A stretch of 34,575 nucleotides of DNA from Eubacteriales bacterium. Its GTDB lineage: Bacteria > Bacillota > Clostridia > Tissierellales > Dethiosulfatibacteraceae. Positions 12,517 through 20,601 of this stretch are shown here, in pieces. Where the stretch lies: assembly GCA_030694905.1 (NCBI GenBank), contig JAUYTY010000116.1:1-34575 (forward strand), written 5' to 3'. The notes beneath the pieces are model-generated. The model made no database searches, had not been told where the DNA came from, and saw only the letters and a program-made list of their open reading frames with translations. The position numbers and the translations under genes are program-made. Every line of letters begins with the position of its first letter. The stretch's first letter is position 1.

Positions 12517-15177
12517 ATGAGAAAGTTCTATTTATTTTTAAGCGTCTTCTTATGTTTTGCTTTAATGAGTGCTTTTATTCCTTCTGTGGAAGGCCTATCT
12601 GTCGGATTAGAAGTATGGGTCAGTCCGGTTTACAGTCAAAAAACAGCAGGTTGGGGAATGACCCGCTTTTCAGAGATTAAGGATGCTGTTGATGTTGTAT
12701 TGCCAGGGGGAACGGTGTATGTCGGGCCAGGTACATATTATGAGAATATAATTATAGCAAAGAGTATAACGCTGCAAGGGGAGAATCCCGATAGTATTCC
12801 TGTAATAAACGGTGGGGGAAACGGAGACGTAATCACTCTTCTGTCTGATGGCATAACCTTAAAAAACCTTGAGATAACAAAAGGCAGTTTTGGAATAAAC
12901 GTTGTGTCAGACAATAATACCATCACTGATTGCAGGTTAACTGAAAATTACTTTAGAATCATGATAAGAGGCGCAAACAACAACACAATTACCAGTTGCC
13001 ACTTTTCAGGGAAAGGCGAAGGTATTGCTCTATCTTCCGGCGCGAGCAACAATATTATCACTGACAACACGATATTAGGCAACTATCCTGATCACAGAGG
13101 ATGTACTGCTATCCGCCTTGGCAACTCATCCTATAATTTGATTGCTGACAACACAATGGACTATTATCGGGTGCATGTTCTGCTTGCCGGTTCAGACCAT
13201 AACATTGTTGCCAACAACACCATCTCTAGATCTTGGCCTAGTCCTCTTGTTACAGATTACAGTGGCATCAGCATATATGCTTCCGATTATAATACCATCA
13301 TTAACAACAATATTTCTTCAATTGCACAATCAGGGATCAGAATGATGAATCACTCGACTTATAACACTATTCAGTCAAACAAGATAAAAGACATAGATCA
13401 TGCAGGTATTGACCTATATTATAATACTAATGAAAACCGTATAGAAAACAACGAGATCAATCAAACCACTTATGGCATTATTCTCGATAAGGCTTATGGT
13501 AATAGAATAGACAGCAATAGTTTTATTAACACTAATAAATCATTCGACAATGGGAGCAATATCTGGAATTATATGGGCAAGGGAAACTATTGGTCCGATT
13601 ACAAAGGCGTTGATTCAAACAATGATGGGTTGGGAGATACTTCAGTTCTCATATTGCCATCAGGTAAACAGACATATCCGTTAATTGACGCTCCAATAAT
13701 TGTTGCCGCTCAAAAACCAGATCTTGAATCAGCTCCTGTCAAACCGATAGAAGGAGAATTACTGGTCATCACTTCAACAGAGACTTGGGAGAATAAAACC
13801 ATAGAGCAAAGAAGTCCGATCATGATTATGGAAGGTGGCACTTTGACGATCAGCAACTCAAATCTTCAGTTGTTTAGCGGTATCTCTGTATGGAATGGCG
13901 GGAAATTAATACTGGAAAATTCAGAATTGCTTGTTAGCACAATTGAAGGTAACTTTATCGAGGTGTTTCCTGATGCCGAGCTGGTCGTGCGAAACAGTGT
14001 CATAACAGGCAAAGGGCACTCAATCTGGGTGCGGAAAGACACCAGACTATTAGTTGAAAACAATGAATTTCACCAATTAGGTAGCTGGACCGCGGCATTG
14101 CATGTTGAAACAGACGGCGCTGTTATTAAAAACAACATAATAGAGGGTAGCTATCTCGCCATTCAGCTTAATCAGTCCAAGGACCATCAGATAATTGGGA
14201 ATACAATCCTTGATGGCGTTATAGGTGTTAACAGTTATGGTGGCCTGTCCAATAGCAACCATTGTATTAAAGATAATGACATATCAAATATGATAGTTGC
14301 AGGATATCATGGAGCTGGCGTAACAAACAGCATCATTACAGGAAATACGTTCAGGAACATATGGGGATCGCCTGTTTCTTTAAGCCATTACTCTCCCGAT
14401 AGACATACTGAAGGCAATGTTCTGTATTATAATAACTTCATTAATTCAGGCAGTGCTTTGGATAACGGAAATGGTAATTTATGGTATTTCGGCAATAGTG
14501 GCAACTATTGGGACGATTATCTCGAGAAAAATCCTGATGCAAAGGAAGATGCGCTGTATGCCGGCACATGGGACAAAGATTATTCCATAACGTTAGTAGA
14601 AGGTTTAAGTAATTCTGACAAATATCCTTTAATGGTTGAAGATAAACCCAGCGATTGGGCATTGGTGGAGATAGACCGGGCAAAGACAGCAAACATCACA
14701 ACAACCAAAGTTTTAGGTGGTTATCATACGAATATTACCAGGGAAGAATTTTGTGAATTGGCTGTGAAACTTTATGAAGCTTTAAGCGGAAAGAAAGCCC
14801 AGCCTGTTTTTCCAAATCCATTTAATGATACGGATAATCCTGAAATCTTAAAGGCGAATCGTCTTGGGATAGTCCTCGGAGTATCAACTGACAGATTCGC
14901 GCCTGAGAGTTCCATCACAAGACAGGAACTTGCTGTGATGCTGTTTAGAACATTAAAAATTACTATACCGGAACTTGGATCACCCGCTGCAGGGGCGGAA
15001 AGATTTTCCGATAAAGATGAAATAGCTTCTTGGTCTATCGATGCCATCTTATTTTTGAATGACCACGATATAATGAAAGGCGTGGGAGAGGATAGAATAA
15101 ACCCAAAAGGCAACACAACAAAAGAACAGGCCATCGCTTTGGCAATAAGAACGTATGGGACTTTCGTTAATCAATGA
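12517..15177 (+). CDS. Surface NosD/CASH beta-helix protein with C-terminal SLH repeats
   Basis: This 886-residue exported protein begins with a signal peptide (MRKFYLFLSVFLCFALMSA). A right-handed beta-helix follows (about 60-385), with many NNTI, SNNIIT and GNTI-type rungs of the NosD/CASH family, ending in GNYWSDYKGVDSNNDG. A second helix segment (about 410-700) repeats the theme and ends in GNYWDDY. The last 170 or so residues hold SLH repeats (NITREEFCELAVKLYEAL; SITRQELAVMLFRTLK; NTTKEQAIALAIRTYG), which bind secondary wall polymers. The frame is open from 12439, but AGGGAGG just upstream and the signal peptide select ATG 12517. Such helices bind or cut polysaccharides; no catalytic set was recognised. 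It is probably an S-layer-associated carbohydrate-interacting protein. Confidence 0.88.
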   Translation: MRKFYLFLSVFLCFALMSAFIPSVEGLSVGLEVWVSPVYSQKTAGWGMTRFSEIKDAVDVVLPGGTVYVGPGTYYENIIIAKSITLQGENPDSIPVINGGGNGDVITLLSDGITLKNLEITKGSFGINVVSDNNTITDCRLTENYFRIMIRGANNNTITSCHFSGKGEGIALSSGASNNIITDNTILGNYPDHRGCTAIRLGNSSYNLIADNTMDYYRVHVLLAGSDHNIVANNTISRSWPSPLVTDYSGISIYASDYNTIINNNISSIAQSGIRMMNHSTYNTIQSNKIKDIDHAGIDLYYNTNENRIENNEINQTTYGIILDKAYGNRIDSNSFINTNKSFDNGSNIWNYMGKGNYWSDYKGVDSNNDGLGDTSVLILPSGKQTYPLIDAPIIVAAQKPDLESAPVKPIEGELLVITSTETWENKTIEQRSPIMIMEGGTLTISNSNLQLFSGISVWNGGKLILENSELLVSTIEGNFIEVFPDAELVVRNSVITGKGHSIWVRKDTRLLVENNEFHQLGSWTAALHVETDGAVIKNNIIEGSYLAIQLNQSKDHQIIGNTILDGVIGVNSYGGLSNSNHCIKDNDISNMIVAGYHGAGVTNSIITGNTFRNIWGSPVSLSHYSPDRHTEGNVLYYNNFINSGSALDNGNGNLWYFGNSGNYWDDYLEKNPDAKEDALYAGTWDKDYSITLVEGLSNSDKYPLMVEDKPSDWALVEIDRAKTANITTTKVLGGYHTNITREEFCELAVKLYEALSGKKAQPVFPNPFNDTDNPEILKANRLGIVLGVSTDRFAPESSITRQELAVMLFRTLKITIPELGSPAAGAERFSDKDEIASWSIDAILFLNDHDIMKGVGEDRINPKGNTTKEQAIALAIRTYGTFVNQ

Positions 15178-15322
15178 GCTTTTGCCAAAGAGTGAGCAAC
15201 TCAATGAATAAAAAATATGAGTATGAAATAATAATAAAAAAGCACCTGACATTGACGTAGCACTTGTTGAAGTTCCATTAGATGCTATAAGTGAGTTAGG
15301 GAGAAGGAGAGATGAGGAACAA

Positions 15323-15685
15323 ATGAAACCCAGTGACAAACCATATCAATCAATTGACGTCTATATTACAGCTCAGTCTGAGGATATTCAGCCATTGCTG
15401 AATAGGGTCAGAGATAAGCTGCGGGAAGTGCTGCCAAATGCAGAAGAACGAATTTCATGGCGGATGCCGACTTTTTGGCGCACGCATAACATCATCCACT
15501 TCGCAGCTTATAAAAATCATATTGGTTTATACCCTGGAGATAAGGCAATAGAACACTTTCAAGACCGTTTAGGAGCATACAAATCAAGCAAAGGGGCTGT
15601 GCAGTTTCCATATGACAAACCGATACCGCTCGAACTGATCGGAGATATTGCCCTATGGTGCTATGAAACAGGTAACCATCATTGA
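15323..15685 (+). CDS. DUF1801 (YdhG-like) domain protein
   Basis: This 120-residue protein fits the DUF1801/YdhG fold. Its blocks are IDVYITAQSEDIQPLLNRVR (about 11-30), the central ISWRMPTFW, NIIHFAAYKNHIGLYPG and a C-terminal helix after VQFPYDKPIPLELI. Members are small cytosolic proteins compared structurally with frataxin; YdhG of Bacillus has been called an iron chaperone. GAGGA lies 6 bases before the ATG. The frame stays open for 96 bases upstream and reads like protein without a start codon (see findings). A VOC-family gene follows after 57 bases. Function in this organism unknown. Confidence 0.82.
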   Translation: MKPSDKPYQSIDVYITAQSEDIQPLLNRVRDKLREVLPNAEERISWRMPTFWRTHNIIHFAAYKNHIGLYPGDKAIEHFQDRLGAYKSSKGAVQFPYDKPIPLELIGDIALWCYETGNHH

Positions 15686-15742
15686 TTTATTACATGATAT
15701 GATGTATTTAATAATTGAATTAAGCAACCTAGGAGGATTGTA

Positions 15743-16111
15743 ATGAAATTTTGTTGGAGTACTTTACATGTAAAAAGCATGCCAGATTCATTGGCATTCT
15801 ACCAAGAGGTGATTGGACTAAAAATTGAGAGATTGTTCAAAGCCGGACCTGGCATGGAAATCGCATTTTTAGGAGACGGTGAAACAAAAATTGAACTGAT
15901 TTCAGTTGATGGAAATGAAAATATAGAGGTTGGAAAAGACATATCCTGGGGATTCGAGACTGAATCAGTCGACAATATGATGGATTTTCTTAGAGACAAA
16001 GGAATTGCAATCCACGAGGGACCCTTTCAACCAAATCCGAATACAAGGTTTTTTTATATACTTGATCCAAACGGATTGAAGATTCAGTTTGTGGAAAGCT
16101 CAAATCAATAG
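15743..16111 (+). CDS. VOC-family (glyoxalase/bleomycin-resistance-like) protein
   Basis: This 122-residue single-module VOC protein shows two beta-alpha-beta-beta-beta halves. They are WSTLHVKSMPDSLAFYQEVIGL (in two parts, 5-26) with IAFLGDGETKIELI, then SWGFETESVDNMMDFLRDKG with TRFFYILDPNGLKIQFVE. The candidate metal ligands H9, E54 and the final E118 of the family pattern are present, so it may be a divalent-metal enzyme such as a lactoylglutathione-lyase relative. Thiol and substrate are unknown. GGAGG precedes the ATG by about 6 bases. The lipoprotein gene starts 21 bases later, suggesting one transcript with DUF1801. Confidence 0.85.
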   Translation: MKFCWSTLHVKSMPDSLAFYQEVIGLKIERLFKAGPGMEIAFLGDGETKIELISVDGNENIEVGKDISWGFETESVDNMMDFLRDKGIAIHEGPFQPNPNTRFFYILDPNGLKIQFVESSNQ

Positions 16112-16132
16112 GTTTTTATTGGAGATGATAAT

Positions 16133-16579
16133 GTGACTATAAGAAAAAAAATCTTGGTTGGGATGGCTCTTGTTTTTCTGTTTACTGTTACCGGATGCAG
16201 TGATAAGAGTAATGGTTTGTCCATTAATCCAGAGATATATGAATACACACCAGCCATGTCCTCTGTGCCTGGCATTGCCCTTACCGCTTCATTTCAAAGA
16301 GATTTGAAAAATAAGAACTATAAATTTCATTGGATTGCGGAACAGGGGATCTTTCTCACCTGGCATGACGATGGAAAGGGACGAATAGAGGTATTAGGCA
16401 ATGATATAAAAACAAATGTACATAAAGTATATTGGACAGTCAATCCAGAACAGGCTATCAAGGAAGATTCTTTTACAATATATCTGACTGTTGAGAATAT
16501 TGATACTGATGAGATCATGTACGAGACCAATATTGTAATCCTACAACAAAAGGAAGGCTACTTCTCGATTAAAAAGTAA
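16133..16579 (+). CDS. Small lipoprotein of unknown function
   Basis: This 148-residue protein starts at GTG 16133, with GGAG 8 bases upstream; the overlapping ATG at 16131 runs straight into a stop. It has a lipoprotein signal: basic start, hydrophobic core and lipobox VTGC at about residue 22. The mature part is beta-rich and includes GIFLTWHDDGKGRIEVLG, without a family I recognise. It is likely anchored to the outer face of the membrane. It lies 21 bases after the VOC gene and is closed by a terminator, so it ends the DUF1801-VOC-lipoprotein unit. Confidence 0.75.
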   Translation: MTIRKKILVGMALVFLFTVTGCSDKSNGLSINPEIYEYTPAMSSVPGIALTASFQRDLKNKNYKFHWIAEQGIFLTWHDDGKGRIEVLGNDIKTNVHKVYWTVNPEQAIKEDSFTIYLTVENIDTDEIMYETNIVILQQKEGYFSIKK

Positions 16580-16609
16580 TGTCACAAATAAATGATTAAA
16601 TCGATAGAG

Positions 16610-16637
16610 ACACAGTTTGAATAGACTGTGTTTTTTT
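16610..16637 (+). terminator. Rho-independent terminator after the lipoprotein gene
   Basis: ACACAGT (16610-16616) pairs with ACTGTGT (16625-16631) around an 8-base loop. It is followed by a run of T to 16637. Confidence 0.82.
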
Positions 16638-16739
16638 ATGCACGGAAGCGTATTGAATATTTGCACAAAAGGAGTAGAATGAAATTATGGAAGGAATTTT
16701 ATTGATTGAGCATCACTGAATGAAAGGAGATTGTTGATT

Positions 16740-17204
16740 ATGTCCAATGAAAGAAAGCACAGTCCTATTATTGCACTGATATTCATACCATTGGTGGGGT
16801 TTGTATTGCTGAACATAGCATTCTTGCTGACGGCAGTTATTCGGATGGGTTTAGCCAGACTGTTTTTTATGGGGAATTCAGAGCCGGCGGCCTGGATGCC
16901 AAGATTTTTCCATATTGGAACAGCAATGCTTTTTCTATTGTTGTCTTTTCTGGTTCTTAGAATGAAAAGTCTCAAGCCTTTATTCAAAGCCACTTTTTCG
17001 GTGGTGCCAACAGCCGTATTACTGGTTTATACCGGCATGTTTTTGTATAACTGGCCAGCTGTTGTTTATGTGGTTAGTGGTCTGATAGTCGCATCCATCA
17101 TATTCTACCTTTACAAGACCAAGCGCTCCTGGATGTTTTACTATGCGGTAGGACTGGTTTCAGCAACACTGTTGTATATGCAGATCAATGGCATAGACAT
17201 TTAG
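16740..17204 (+). CDS. Integral membrane protein of unknown function
   Basis: This 154-residue, strongly hydrophobic protein has about five membrane helices: PIIALIFIPLVGFVLLNIAFL, a segment around AMLFLLLSFLVL, one around AVLLVYTGMFLYNW, one around VVSGLIVASIIFYLY and one around YAVGLVSATLLYM. I recognise no family. The frame opens at TTG 16731, but AAAGGAG at 16723-16729 is too close to it and well spaced from ATG 16740. It stands alone between a terminator and the promoter-like element at 17261. Confidence 0.7.
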   Translation: MSNERKHSPIIALIFIPLVGFVLLNIAFLLTAVIRMGLARLFFMGNSEPAAWMPRFFHIGTAMLFLLLSFLVLRMKSLKPLFKATFSVVPTAVLLVYTGMFLYNWPAVVYVVSGLIVASIIFYLYKTKRSWMFYYAVGLVSATLLYMQINGIDI

Positions 17205-17260
17205 ACGAAAAAATCAGCAACCAATAAGAACAATTAAGTGATTTATGCATTTGAATATTG

Positions 17261-17269
17261 TGGTATAAT
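17261..17269 (+). promoter_or_regulatory. Extended -10 promoter of the ArsA-like operon
   Basis: TGG followed by TATAAT (17264-17269) gives the TGNTATAAT extended -10. No good -35 lies 17 bases upstream. The start point would fall about 11 bases before GTG 17287, giving a very short leader. Confidence 0.4.
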
Positions 17270-17286
17270 CAGAGTAGAAAAATCGG

Positions 17287-17583
17287 GTGCGGGTGATTAA
17301 GTTGAAAAATAAAAGAGAGCTAATTGATAATCTTAAGGAGTTTTTGAAATCAGCGTTTGATTTTAAGGAAAATTCCAGACAACGTATCAGAAAAGAAGCT
17401 TATGACGAAATGGACAATTTTATGCTTCTATGTTTTGGAGATTTGTTGGGAATTCCTGTACCTACTGCCTACTATACACTTGAATTATTGCCTTATCTTG
17501 CAGAAGATCTGGAAGGCTGGGAAAGAAGAATAATGGCTAGAGAAAGTATATATGGAGATAGATGGGGAGATTTTTGCTGTTAG
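17287..17583 (+). CDS. Unrecognised 98-aa protein preceding an ArsA-like ATPase
   Basis: This small helical cytosolic protein has a basic first half (KNKRELIDNLKEFLKSAFDF, RQRIRKEAYDEMD). Its second half is more conserved-looking, with LCFGDLLGIPVPTAYYTLEL, LPYLAEDLEGWERR and a C-terminus ending GDRWGDFCC with two terminal cysteines. I know no family for it. The start is GTG 17287; TTG 17302, preceded by GGGTGATT, is an equally fair start. Its stop lies 10 bases before the ArsA-like ATPase gene, whose ribosome site overlaps its end, so the two should be co-translated. The position suggests a partner or substrate of that ATPase; this is inference from context alone. Confidence 0.6.
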   Translation: MRVIKLKNKRELIDNLKEFLKSAFDFKENSRQRIRKEAYDEMDNFMLLCFGDLLGIPVPTAYYTLELLPYLAEDLEGWERRIMARESIYGDRWGDFCC

Positions 17584-17593
17584 GAGGGGAAGA

Positions 17594-18529
17594 ATGAATA
17601 AACTCGTATTTTTTGGCGGCAAGGGGGGCGTTGGGAAGACTACGGCTTCATCCGCTTATGCATACCACTGCACAGAAAAAGGAGAAAAAACTTTGTTGGT
17701 ATCAACAGATCCAGCTCACTCTTTGTGCGATATTTTTGAAAGAAAAATCGGATCAAGAATAACAGAAATCAAAGAAAATTTGTATGCCTTTGAGATTGAC
17801 CCAGAGGAAGAAAGCAAAAAATATATTAACAATATTAAAAAAAATATGAAGGATGTTGTAAGTCCGATCATCGTAAAAGAAATAGAGAGGCAGCTGGATG
17901 CGGCGGCCGTATCGCCGGGATCTGATGAGTCGGCTGTTTTTGATAAGCTGATGGAGATAATTATTGACTACCAAAAGGACTACGACAGGATAATTATTGA
18001 CACAGCCCCTACAGGACATACTTTGAGGCTGCTTTCCCTGCCTGAGTTGTTGGGAGGCTGGATGGACAAGCTGATCGAGAAAAGGAAAAAAGCCATGGAG
18101 CTTTATGAAATGGCGACCAGAGAAGATAAAAAAATGGAATCAATAATAAAAAAAGATCCGGTTCTATCAAAATTAAATGAAAGAAAAAGAAAAATGGAGA
18201 AAGCCAGAGAAATATTGACTGACGGGGATTTAGTGTCATTTGTTTTTGTCTTGAATCCAGAAAAGCTACCAATAGATGAAACCAAAAAAGCGGTTACTAC
18301 CTTAGGGAAGTACAATATACACATTAAGGAGCTCATTATTAATAGAATATTACCGATTAAAACAGAAGGCAAATTCTGGGAGAATAGAAAAAAATTGGAA
18401 GACAAGTATATGAAAGAAATTGAAGATGTCTTTTCAAATAAACGTCTGATAAAAATACCTTTAATCGATGAGGATGTCAAAATGGAAAATCTAAAACATA
18501 TAAGCAAGTATTTTGAAGGGATGAATTGA
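17594..18529 (+). CDS. ArsA/Get3-like ATPase (single-domain)
   Basis: This 311-residue P-loop ATPase of the SIMIBI class has the deviant Walker A GGKGGVGKTT (8-17), the switch I block VSTDPAHSL (36-44) and the switch II block IIDTAPTGHTLRLLSLPE (about 134-151). These are diagnostic of the ArsA/Get3 family. The following WMDKLIEKRKKAMELYEMA and the lysine-rich helices resemble the membrane-protein-binding helical part of Get3-like proteins. Only one ATPase domain is present, whereas classical ArsA has two, and no arsB/arsR lies nearby. The frame opens at 17552, but GGAGGGG upstream of ATG 17594 fixes the start. It overlaps nothing and is followed at once by an acylphosphatase gene. The role (arsenite efflux, membrane-protein handling or another) is not decided by the sequence. 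Confidence 0.85.
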   Translation: MNKLVFFGGKGGVGKTTASSAYAYHCTEKGEKTLLVSTDPAHSLCDIFERKIGSRITEIKENLYAFEIDPEEESKKYINNIKKNMKDVVSPIIVKEIERQLDAAAVSPGSDESAVFDKLMEIIIDYQKDYDRIIIDTAPTGHTLRLLSLPELLGGWMDKLIEKRKKAMELYEMATREDKKMESIIKKDPVLSKLNERKRKMEKAREILTDGDLVSFVFVLNPEKLPIDETKKAVTTLGKYNIHIKELIINRILPIKTEGKFWENRKKLEDKYMKEIEDVFSNKRLIKIPLIDEDVKMENLKHISKYFEGMN

Positions 18530-18537
18530 GGGACAAG

Positions 18538-18921
18538 ATGGGTTTTAAAGAAATAATAAAGAAAATCCAGAAAGACTATGTCGTTAGACGGGTGGTTGGA
18601 ATGAATCTACCAAGCTTTAAAGTAGCGCCATTAACTCGAGAGCACATCGTATTTACTGGCAGGGTGCAGAAAATCGGGTTTAGAATGGAAATGAATCTAA
18701 TAGCACAAAGAATCGGCTTGACAGGTTGGGTCAAGAATAATGACTCTGGATCTGTTGAGGCTGAAGTTCAGGGTGGGAAAGACAAAATTGATTTTTTGAA
18801 GCAACAGATGAAATCCTTGAAGAGGGCGAAAGTATTAGATATAGAGACAAGGGAGTTACCTGTGATTGAAAACGAAAAATCCTTTACTGTTCTAAGAACT
18901 GATCTGACAAGAGAATCTTAA
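18538..18921 (+). CDS. Acylphosphatase with N-terminal extension
   Basis: This is a 127-residue protein. From about residue 37 it is a standard acylphosphatase: FTGRVQKIGFRMEMNLIAQR with the phosphate-binding Arg49, then GLTGWVKNNDSGSVEAEVQG with the catalytic Asn67. The enzyme hydrolyses acyl phosphates such as acetyl or carbamoyl phosphate in the cytoplasm. Usual members are about 90 residues; here a basic extension of about 35 residues precedes the domain. TTG 18526 is in frame, but GAGGGA lies just before ATG 18538. The gene starts 8 bases after the ArsA-like ATPase stop and lies 19 bases before the aldolase gene, so all belong to one operon. Confidence 0.87.
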   Translation: MGFKEIIKKIQKDYVVRRVVGMNLPSFKVAPLTREHIVFTGRVQKIGFRMEMNLIAQRIGLTGWVKNNDSGSVEAEVQGGKDKIDFLKQQMKSLKRAKVLDIETRELPVIENEKSFTVLRTDLTRES

Positions 18922-18940
18922 TTAAATAAATGGAGATTAT

Positions 18941-19696
18941 ATGGCTAATGAATTGATGGAAAAACTGAAAAGAGGCACACCGGTTTACGGCCCTTGGATT
19001 GTGACGAATAGCGTGGATAATGTGATAATGTTTGGCAGGGCAGGTGTGGATTGCCTGATCATTGACTGCGAGCATGGCAACATGAGTATGGAGACTGCAG
19101 GCACCATGGTTTCTGTCGCTCGTCAATTTCCAGTAAACCCATTATTGAGAGTACCGGGTAATGATCTTATATGGATTAAGAAAGGATTGGATACAGGAGC
19201 AGATGGCATTATGATTCCAATGATAAACTCCAGGGAGGAGGCTGAATCTGCAATATCCTACTGTAAATATCCACCTGAAGGCATAAGAGGTCTTGGGGCA
19301 GGCAGAGCAACCAACTCTTTTGTGGATGGCAATGAGTATTTCAATAGAGCAAACAAGGATATTATGATCATCATACAGATTGAACACTATAAAGCTGTGG
19401 AGCAAATTGAAGAGATTCTTTCCGTACCGGGGATAGATGTGGCTTTTATCGGTCCTTTTGATTTGTCGGTTTCCATGGGCATACCAGGCCAGACACAACA
19501 CAAGGACATAGAGCTTGCCATAAAAAAAGTGTTGAAGGCATGTGAAAAAAATGCCATCATTCCCGGTATATTTGCTGGCAAGGCACATTTGAAGCAATAT
19601 AGAAAAATGGGTTTCAAACTGCTGCTAGGTGGGTTGGATGGCCATATGCTATACGAGGCTGCTTTAGATTACAAAAAGGCTTTTGAGGAAGATTAG
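18941..19696 (+). CDS. HpcH/HpaI-family aldolase
   Basis: This 251-residue TIM-barrel class II (metal-dependent) aldolase belongs to the HpcH/HpaI family. The opening GRAGVDCLIIDCEHGNMS carries the catalytic His45; LLRVPGND carries the substrate Arg70; GADGIMIPMINSREEAE and YPPEGIRGLGAGRA are conserved. IIIQIEHYKAVEQIEEI supplies the metal-binding Glu, and VAFIGPFDLSVSMG the metal-binding Asp. Such enzymes join or cleave pyruvate-type ketoacids and aldehydes. GGAG precedes the ATG by 5 bases. It ends the four-gene operon at a terminator. The substrate is unknown; citrate-lyase beta-like activity is less likely because of the length and motifs. Confidence 0.88.
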   Translation: MANELMEKLKRGTPVYGPWIVTNSVDNVIMFGRAGVDCLIIDCEHGNMSMETAGTMVSVARQFPVNPLLRVPGNDLIWIKKGLDTGADGIMIPMINSREEAESAISYCKYPPEGIRGLGAGRATNSFVDGNEYFNRANKDIMIIIQIEHYKAVEQIEEILSVPGIDVAFIGPFDLSVSMGIPGQTQHKDIELAIKKVLKACEKNAIIPGIFAGKAHLKQYRKMGFKLLLGGLDGHMLYEAALDYKKAFEED

Positions 19697-19699
19697 TGA

Positions 19700-19728
19700 A
19701 AAGTTCTGAGAGATCAGAGCTTTTTTTA
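19700..19728 (+). terminator. Rho-independent terminator after the aldolase gene
   Basis: AAAGTTCTGA (19700-19709) pairs with TCAGAGCTTT (19714-19723) around a GAGA tetraloop, with T to 19727. One pair is G-T. Confidence 0.87.
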
Positions 19729-19758
19729 ATGCATTTCTTTAGATGACAGCTTAAATCA

Positions 19759-19782
19759 AACCTTAATTGCAACCTTAATTGC
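19759..19782 (+). repeat. Tandem 12-bp direct repeat
   Basis: AACCTTAATTGC occurs twice with no gap (19759-19770 and 19771-19782), about 50 bases upstream of the -35 of the DUF2975 operon. It could be a regulator site or a simple slippage duplication. Confidence 0.75.
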
Positions 19783-19832
19783 ACATTATGTTTTAAAACA
19801 ATAAAAAAAGAACTAAATACAATAAATATATA

Positions 19833-19861
19833 TTGTAAAACGATAAATAATAGATTATAAT
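19833..19861 (+). promoter_or_regulatory. Promoter of the DUF2975 operon
   Basis: TTGTAA (19833-19838) and TATAAT (19856-19861) are 17 bases apart, about 30 bases before the start codon. Confidence 0.65.
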
Positions 19862-19892
19862 CAGACTATCAAAAGTTAGCGAGGTGCTTTTT

Positions 19893-20375
19893 ATGAAATA
19901 CCCATCAACAATCTTCTTAAAAATAGTTATTTTTCTAATCGGACTTCTGGTGCTTGCCATATGTATTGTGTGGCTGCCAAAGGTCGTCGGGTTTTATTCT
20001 GTAATGGAACCCAAGGTTACTCATTTGATTTATATTGTCTCGCTCATGATGTATTTATCTATGGCGCCTTTTTTCTTCGCACTCTATCAGGGCTTCAAGC
20101 TATTGAGCTATATTGACCAAAACATTGCATTTTCGGATCTGTCAATAAAGGCTATAAAGAATATAAAACTCTGTGCCATTGCAATCAGCGTTCTGTTTCT
20201 GGCAATCTTACCTTTCCTATATCCTATCGCTGACGCTGATGACGCCCCGGGACTATTGGTGTTTGGATTCATCATTGCTTTTGCTTCAACTGTAATAGCA
20301 ACATTCGCAGCCGTGCTTGAAAAGCTTTTGAAAGACGCCATTGAGATAAAAACAGACAACGACTTAACCATTTGA
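19893..20375 (+). CDS. DUF2975 membrane protein
   Basis: This 160-residue protein has four membrane helices, centred on IFLKIVIFLIGLLVLAICI, YIVSLMMYLSMAPFFFALY, LCAIAISVLFLAILPFLY and LVFGFIIAFASTVIATFAA. The conserved FFFALYQGFKLLSYIDQN and a C-terminal FAAVLEKLLKDAIEIKTDNDLTI are typical of DUF2975. GTG 19884 is in frame, but GAGGTG (19881-19886) is the ribosome site of ATG 19893. It lies 10 bases before a small HTH gene, the usual DUF2975 arrangement in Bacillota. Function unknown; the HTH partner suggests a regulated membrane unit. Confidence 0.83.
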   Translation: MKYPSTIFLKIVIFLIGLLVLAICIVWLPKVVGFYSVMEPKVTHLIYIVSLMMYLSMAPFFFALYQGFKLLSYIDQNIAFSDLSIKAIKNIKLCAIAISVLFLAILPFLYPIADADDAPGLLVFGFIIAFASTVIATFAAVLEKLLKDAIEIKTDNDLTI

Positions 20376-20385
20376 GGTGATGAAC

Positions 20386-20601
20386 GTGGCAATTATAATC
20401 AATATCGATGTGATGCTGGCTAAAAGAAAAATGAGCGTGACAACACTTTCCGAAAAAATTGGTATAACAATGGCCAATCTTTCAATACTGAAGAATGGAA
20501 AGGCAAAAGCCATTAGATTATCGACACTGGAGGAAATTTGCAAGGCTTTGGAATGTCAGCCCGGTGATATTTTGGAATACAGAAGTGACAAGGACATATG
20601 A
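20386..20601 (+). CDS. Small Xre/YozG-like HTH regulator
   Basis: This 71-residue protein consists of one helix-turn-helix: IIINIDVMLAKRKMSVTTLS, EKIGITMANLSILKNGKAKA and STLEEICKALECQPGDILEY in order. It matches the YozG-type Cro/CI regulators that accompany DUF2975 genes. Upstream GTG 20377 and ATG 20380 are in frame, but relatives begin MAIIINIDVML, and GAGGTGAT (20374-20381) fits GTG 20386. Its stop overlaps the next start (ATGA), so it is coupled to the DUF4153 gene. It probably controls this three-gene operon. Confidence 0.86.
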   Translation: MAIIINIDVMLAKRKMSVTTLSEKIGITMANLSILKNGKAKAIRLSTLEEICKALECQPGDILEYRSDKDI

